DNA of 64,000 bases from Rhodococcus zopfii NBRC 100606 = JCM 9919 (GTDB lineage: Bacteria; Actinomycetota; Actinomycetes; Mycobacteriales; Mycobacteriaceae). Of this stretch, positions 59,956 to 64,000 are shown piece by piece. The stretch lies in contig NZ_BCXI01000041.1 of the NCBI RefSeq assembly GCF_001895025.1, positions 1-64,000 of the forward strand, read 5' to 3'. The position numbers and the translations under genes are program-made. Positions within the stretch are counted from its first letter, which is position 1; the number at the start of each line of letters is the position of its first letter. The notes below the pieces were generated by a model. That model saw only the letters and a list, made by a program, of their open reading frames with translations, made no database searches and was not told the DNA's origin.

Positions 59956-59974
59956 TTAATGTAGGCTACCCAAA
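59956..59974. promoter_or_regulatory. Candidate IdeR/DtxR iron box 1
   Basis: Aligned to the consensus TTAGGTTAGGCTAACCTAA, this 19-mer matches at 14 positions, including an intact TAGGCTA core. It overlaps an AT-rich patch that would be the promoter of the importer operon. Confidence 0.6.
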
Positions 59975-59975
59975 G

Positions 59976-59994
59976 TGAGGTAAGGCAGACCTCT
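59976..59994. promoter_or_regulatory. Candidate IdeR/DtxR iron box 2
   Basis: A second 19-mer, beginning 20 bp downstream of box 1, matches the consensus at 13 positions (TGAGGTAAGGCAGACCTCT), with symmetric GAGGT/ACCTC arms. Two boxes placed two helical turns apart fit cooperative IdeR dimer binding and repression when iron is plentiful (inference). Confidence 0.6.
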
Positions 59995-60022
59995 GTTACT
60001 ACGAGAGAGAAGTGGCACCCAG

Positions 60023-61663
60023 TTGACGCGTATCGTCCGGCGCTCGCACGCCCTACCCCTCGTCCTCGCGCCGGTGCTCCTCGTGGCCGCCTGCGGTTCC
60101 GGCGACCCGACGGCCACCGCGACCGGTCCGGCGACAGCGGATTCGCTCACCATCGCGATCACCAAGGACAGCGGCCCGCTGAACATCTTCGCCGGTCAGA
60201 CCGACCAGATGACCGAGCTGATCTACGACAAGCTCCTGTCCCCGTCGCCGTACGTGGCCGATCCGCAGCCGTGGCTCGCGACCAGCGTCCGCCAGGTCGA
60301 TGCGACGACCTGGGACGTCGACCTCCGCGACGACGTGACCTGGCACGACGGTGAGGCATTCACGCCCGAGGACGTCGTCTTCAGCTTCCACTTCATGCAC
60401 GCCGCACCCACCGGACGCTTCACACACCACGTGAACGACACTCCGTCGATCTCCACGATCGATGTCACCGGTGAGCACTCGGTGCGGTTCGTCTGCGACT
60501 ACGCGTGCCCCGAACTCGGCACCGTGACGCTCGCGGACCTGCCGATCCTGCCCGAGCACGTGTGGTCGACGATCGATCCGGCCAAGGCCAAGGAGGTCAC
60601 GGACCTGCCCGTGGGCACCGGTCCGTTCAAGCTCGTCGACTACAGCCCGACCAGCGGCTACCGCTTCGAGGCCAACACGAACTACTTCGCCGGCACGCCC
60701 ACGGTCGGCGAGCTGGTGATGCCGGTCATCGCCGATTCGTCGGCCGCCTTCACCGCCCTGAGCTCCGGACAGATCGACGCCGCCGACCGCGCCTTGACAC
60801 CTGAACTGGTGGACCGCTTCACCGCGTCCTCGGACATCGGCGTGATCACCGTCGCGCCGCTGAGCTATCCCGAACTCAAGCTCAACTTCACGCGGGAACC
60901 GTTCGCGCAGGCCGATTTCCGTGCCGCGCTCAACCTCGCGGTCGACCGGGATCAGATCCTCGACATCGTCGGACTCGGCCAGGGCCGCCCCGGCACCCAG
61001 GGCTACGTGCACCCGGACGCGCCGTTCGCCGACCCCGACGCGTCGACCCCCTACGACCCCGAAGGCGCGAAGCAGCTGCTCGATTCGTTGCGCTGGACCG
61101 ACGCGAACGCCGACGGCCTCCGCGAGAACCCGCAGGGTGAACCCTCGCAGTTCTCGCTCCTGGTCAACGGCGGCGATGCGACGCAGGTGCGCGCGGCCGA
61201 ACTGCTCGCCGAGGACTTCGCGGAAGTCGGCATCGACGTCGCGGTCGACCCGCTCGACGCGGGGTCGGTCTCCGATGCGTCGGCGAAGAAGAACTACGAC
61301 CTGTTCATCACGACGAACAGCCCGCACGCCGTGGCGGATTCGACGCAGTTCATCATGTCCCACCGCTCCGGCAACCTGTGGAAGCACCCGGACCTCGCCT
61401 ACCCGGAGTTCGACGCGCTGTACGACGCGTGGAAGGTGACCGAGACCAACGACGACCGCATCGCCGCGATGCAGGACATGCAGAGGCTGTTCAACCGTCA
61501 GCCCACGGCGATTGCGCTGTACTACCCCGACGAGTTCTGGGCCTTCCGCGCCGACACGTTCGGCGGATGGGTCGAAACCCCGGGCTACGGCATCGTCCAC
61601 AAGTGGTCGTTCCTGCCGGCGGACGTCGTCGAGGCGGCGAACGCGGAAGCACCGCAGGACTGA
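60023..61663 (+). CDS. ABC transporter substrate-binding lipoprotein, family 5 (Dpp/Opp/Nik type)
   Basis: A 546-residue solute-binding protein. The lipobox LVAACGSG lies at about residues 22-25, a linker follows, then the family-5 fold (TITKDSGPLNIF-like start; DVDLRDDVTWHDGEAFTPED; LPVGTGPFKLVDY; RAALNLAVDRDQI; ALYYPDEFWAF). Ligands of the family include peptides, nickel, heme and siderophore-like compounds. Iron boxes upstream point to a metal- or siderophore-related substrate, as for the DtxR-controlled Ddp transporter of corynebacteria (recollection). The TTG start at 60023 is needed to give a full signal peptide. Confidence 0.9.
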   Translation: MTRIVRRSHALPLVLAPVLLVAACGSGDPTATATGPATADSLTIAITKDSGPLNIFAGQTDQMTELIYDKLLSPSPYVADPQPWLATSVRQVDATTWDVDLRDDVTWHDGEAFTPEDVVFSFHFMHAAPTGRFTHHVNDTPSISTIDVTGEHSVRFVCDYACPELGTVTLADLPILPEHVWSTIDPAKAKEVTDLPVGTGPFKLVDYSPTSGYRFEANTNYFAGTPTVGELVMPVIADSSAAFTALSSGQIDAADRALTPELVDRFTASSDIGVITVAPLSYPELKLNFTREPFAQADFRAALNLAVDRDQILDIVGLGQGRPGTQGYVHPDAPFADPDASTPYDPEGAKQLLDSLRWTDANADGLRENPQGEPSQFSLLVNGGDATQVRAAELLAEDFAEVGIDVAVDPLDAGSVSDASAKKNYDLFITTNSPHAVADSTQFIMSHRSGNLWKHPDLAYPEFDALYDAWKVTETNDDRIAAMQDMQRLFNRQPTAIALYYPDEFWAFRADTFGGWVETPGYGIVHKWSFLPADVVEAANAEAPQD

Positions 61664-61670
61664 CACCCGC

Positions 61671-62666
61671 ATGCGAATCGCGCGCCGAGCGGGGCAGTAC
61701 GCCCTCGTGCTGTGGGCGGCGGTGACGCTGAACTTCGCGTTGCCGTACCTGGCACCGGGTGATCCCGTGAACTACCTCTACGGAGGTGACCAGCAGGCAC
61801 TCGACCGGAAGTACGTCGAACAACTCCGTGCCGGGTACGGACTGGACCGGCCCATCCTCGAGCAGTACGTCTCGTTCTGGTCGGGTCTTCTCCACGGGGA
61901 CCTCGGGATGTCCGTCGAGCACAACCGGCCGGTCGCCGAGGTGCTGTGGGACAAACTGCCGTGGACGATTTCCCTCGTCGGCATCGCCACGGTGCTGGCC
62001 TTCGTGATCGGCACCCTGCTCGGCGCGTGGGCCGCGTGGCGCCGCGGCACCGCAAAGGAGACCGGCACGGTTGTGGGTGTGCTCGTGGTGGATTCGATGC
62101 CCGGCTTCTGGGTGGGCATGATCCTCATCGCCGTGTTCTCGGTGACGCTCGGCTGGTTCCCGTCCTACGGGGCTGCGACGATCACCGCGACCGGCGGGGA
62201 ATGGCTCGCCGAAGTCGCCTCGCGGATGGTTCTGCCCGTCGCGACGCTGACCATCGCGAGCATCGGCGGGTTCTTCCTCATGACCCGGGCTTCGATGATC
62301 GGCGTGCTCGGCGAACCGTTCATCCGGCTCGCCCGAGCCAAGGGTCTCGGCGAGTTCCGGGTGGCGATCCGGCACGCGCTGCGCAACGCGGTGCTGCCCG
62401 TCTACACGACCCTCACCCTGACGGTCGGTGTGCTGCTGTCCGGCGCTGTCGTCGTCGAATCGGTGTTTGCGTATCCCGGGCTGGGCAAACTCACCTACGA
62501 CGCGGTGACCGCCCGCGACTATCCGCTGCTGCAGGGTGCGTTTCTGCTCGCGACCGTCGGCATCGTCGCAGCGAACCTGCTGGCCGATCTGACCTACCCG
62601 CTCCTCGATCCGCGGGTGCGCCGCGACCGGACCGCCGCCCACGGACGCAGCGAGGTGGCCGCATGA
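61671..62666 (+). CDS. ABC transporter permease (DppB type)
   Basis: A 331-residue membrane protein with six predicted TM segments. The N-terminal LPYLAPGDPVNYLYGG, WSGLLHGDLGMSV and the EAA loop FIRLARAKGLGEFRVAIRHALRNAVLP are typical of DppB/OppB permeases. It pairs with the DppC-like domain of the next gene. The ATG is 7 nt after the substrate-binding gene, and its stop overlaps the next start as ATGA, so the operon is tightly coupled. Confidence 0.93.
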   Translation: MRIARRAGQYALVLWAAVTLNFALPYLAPGDPVNYLYGGDQQALDRKYVEQLRAGYGLDRPILEQYVSFWSGLLHGDLGMSVEHNRPVAEVLWDKLPWTISLVGIATVLAFVIGTLLGAWAAWRRGTAKETGTVVGVLVVDSMPGFWVGMILIAVFSVTLGWFPSYGAATITATGGEWLAEVASRMVLPVATLTIASIGGFFLMTRASMIGVLGEPFIRLARAKGLGEFRVAIRHALRNAVLPVYTTLTLTVGVLLSGAVVVESVFAYPGLGKLTYDAVTARDYPLLQGAFLLATVGIVAANLLADLTYPLLDPRVRRDRTAAHGRSEVAA

Positions 62667-64000
62667 ACCTCATGGGAAACATCCTCGGAACCCGAACCCG
62701 GTCGCAGCGTCTCGCGCTCGTCGGCGTGCTGATGCTCGGGGTGCTGCTGCTGTGCGCGGTCGCCGCACCCTGGCTCGCGCCGTTCGACCCCACCGAACGG
62801 GTGACGCGCCCGTTCGCGGCGCCGTCCGCCGAGCATTGGCTCGGCGCCGACGACGTCGGGCACGACCTGCTGTCCATGCTGATCCACGGTGCCCGGATCT
62901 CGTTGTTCGTCGGGATCGTCGCCGCGGTGATCGCCACCGCTGTGGGCACCATCGTCGGTGTCGTGGCCGGGTATTCGCGCGGTGTGGTCGACACCGTGCT
63001 GATGCGCATCGTCGATGTCGTGCTCGCCTTGCCGGTGCTGCCGCTGACCATCGTCATCGGGGTCTTCGCCGGACCCGGTCTGCGCACGCAGGTCATGGTC
63101 ATCTCGGCGGTGTTGTGGGCGGGACTGGCCCGCGAACTCCGCGCCCAGGTCCTCACCCTGCGCGAACGCGATCACATCCAGGCCGAACGCGCCATGGGCG
63201 CCGGTCCCTGGTACGTGCTGCGGCGACACGTCGCCCCGGCGGTCCTGCCGCTGGTCGTCCCGCAGTTCGTGCTCACCATCAAGACCGCGGTGCTGCTCGA
63301 AGCATCGCTCGCCTTCCTCGGCCTCGGCGACATCTCCGCCGCGAGCTGGGGGGCGATGCTGTCGATGGCGCACGCACGCAATGCATTCCTCACCGACGCC
63401 TGGATCTGGTGGGTGATCCCCCCGGGGGCGGCCATCGCCGTCACCGTGCTCGCGTTCGCGTTGCTCGGCAATGCCATCGAGGAGCGGTCACGACCGATCC
63501 TCCTGCCGGCGCGGCGACCCCGGAAGAAGCTCGGTCCCGTACCGGCTCGGGTCGATCCGGGCGTGGAAGGGGGAGCGCCGCTGGTGATCGACGATCTCAC
63601 CGTCGTCTACGGTGCGGACGGGCGCGGCGCTACGGGAGTCGGATTCACCGTCGGTGCCGGGGAACTCGTCGCCCTCGTCGGTGAGTCCGGTAGCGGGAAG
63701 TCGACGGTCGCGGCGGCCGCGATGGGGTTGCTGCCCGCGGCCGCACGGATCGTCTCGGGGGCCGTGCGGGTCGCCGGCCGGGACGTCTCGACGATGAGCC
63801 CCGCAGAACTGCGCGTCCTGCGCGGCAACCGCATCGCCCTGATCCCGCAGGAGGCGCTGAGCGCCCTCGATCCCGTCTACACCATCGGCACCCAGATCGA
63901 CGAAGCCGTGCTCGCCCACCGCTCGTGCACCGGAGCGCAAGCCCGCGAACGCACCCTCGATCTGCTCACCGATGTGGGCCTCGGCGTCGACAGGGTCGAC
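62663..64000 (+). CDS. Fused DppC-type permease and ATP-binding subunit (3' end outside window)
   Basis: The open frame (446 codons in the window) starts with a DppC-like permease: N-terminal TM, FAAPSAEHWLGADDVGHDLLS, EAA loop HIQAERAMGAGPWYVLRRH, last TM near 255-275. It then continues without a stop through a basic linker (RPARRPRKKLG-like, about 278-310) into an ABC ATPase domain with Walker A GESGSGKST (residues 340-348) and a Q-loop region IALIPQEALSALDPVYT. Permease and ATPase are usually separate polypeptides, so this is a genuine fusion seen directly in the sequence. Signature and Walker B motifs lie beyond the window, as may a second ATPase domain or gene. Confidence 0.93.
   Translation, partial: MNLMGNILGTRTRSQRLALVGVLMLGVLLLCAVAAPWLAPFDPTERVTRPFAAPSAEHWLGADDVGHDLLSMLIHGARISLFVGIVAAVIATAVGTIVGVVAGYSRGVVDTVLMRIVDVVLALPVLPLTIVIGVFAGPGLRTQVMVISAVLWAGLARELRAQVLTLRERDHIQAERAMGAGPWYVLRRHVAPAVLPLVVPQFVLTIKTAVLLEASLAFLGLGDISAASWGAMLSMAHARNAFLTDAWIWWVIPPGAAIAVTVLAFALLGNAIEERSRPILLPARRPRKKLGPVPARVDPGVEGGAPLVIDDLTVVYGADGRGATGVGFTVGAGELVALVGESGSGKSTVAAAAMGLLPAAARIVSGAVRVAGRDVSTMSPAELRVLRGNRIALIPQEALSALDPVYTIGTQIDEAVLAHRSCTGAQARERTLDLLTDVGLGVDRVD

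Overview
The window is chromosomal DNA from a high-GC, mycolic-acid-bearing actinobacterium, most likely Rhodococcus or a close relative. The evidence is a complete MabR-controlled FAS-II block (fabD, acpM, kasA, accD6), an LGFP-repeat cell-wall protein, a Tat-exported cholesterol oxidase, NDMA-dependent alcohol dehydrogenase, AhpE, GlnA2/GlnE, and frequent GTG starts with GTGA/ATGA overlaps. Gene order from about 10 to 19.8 kb and 35.6 to 56.2 kb follows, from memory, the Mycobacterium tuberculosis Rv2221c-Rv2247 neighbourhood, interrupted by lineage-specific genes.

Layout. 0-2.5 kb: a partial secreted LGFP protein, then the wreck of a second LGFP gene fused to a dead, 5'-truncated tnpB. 2.5-9.9 kb: an exo/endonuclease/phosphatase-fold membrane protein, a thiolase-fold/DUF35 pair, a beta-CASP metallo-hydrolase, an alcohol dehydrogenase, a serine hydrolase and a DUF3145 protein. 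10-15.5 kb: FAS-II operon with its regulator gene mabR and a candidate operator. 15.6-19.9 kb: aceE, DUF3052, ahpE, tRNA-Val. 19.9-21.8 kb: a tRNA-adjacent patch of foreign appearance with one AT-richer three-TM membrane protein gene. 21.9-30.5 kb: a dormancy/stress-like set (OtsB1-type HAD/trehalose-phosphatase/GH65 fusion, PEP synthase, SRPBCC-like protein, Acg nitroreductase, pirin). 30.6-35.6 kb: orphan Phd-type antitoxin, SulP transporter, TetR/MFS efflux pair, DUF5655. 35.6-43.6 kb: SURF1, PtpA/PtkA-like pair, Nif3, zinc ribbon, RNase H-phosphatase fusion, lipase, DUF1697, RNase P RNA and two microprotein genes. 43.7-56.2 kb: RNB nuclease, CHAP protein, prolyl aminopeptidase, lipoprotein, cholesterol oxidase, panB, Hip1-like protease, glnA2, glnE. 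56.2-64 kb: a GntR-controlled rhodanese-thiM-flavin monooxygenase operon, then a family-5 ABC importer preceded by two candidate IdeR/DtxR iron boxes and containing a permease-ATPase fusion cut by the window end.

The most notable signals beyond ordinary annotation are: the tandem iron boxes and fused importer; the rhodanese/ThiM/monooxygenase operon with a palindromic operator; a perfect 24-bp operator at the pirin gene; strong intercistronic hairpins in the FAS-II operon; several genes with an extended -10 placed 6-7 nt before the start codon (leaderless); three genes whose stop codon lies inside a short direct repeat; the tRNA-adjacent membrane protein; and a 30-residue hydrophobic microprotein next to rnpB. 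No CRISPR array, prophage or intact insertion sequence is visible.
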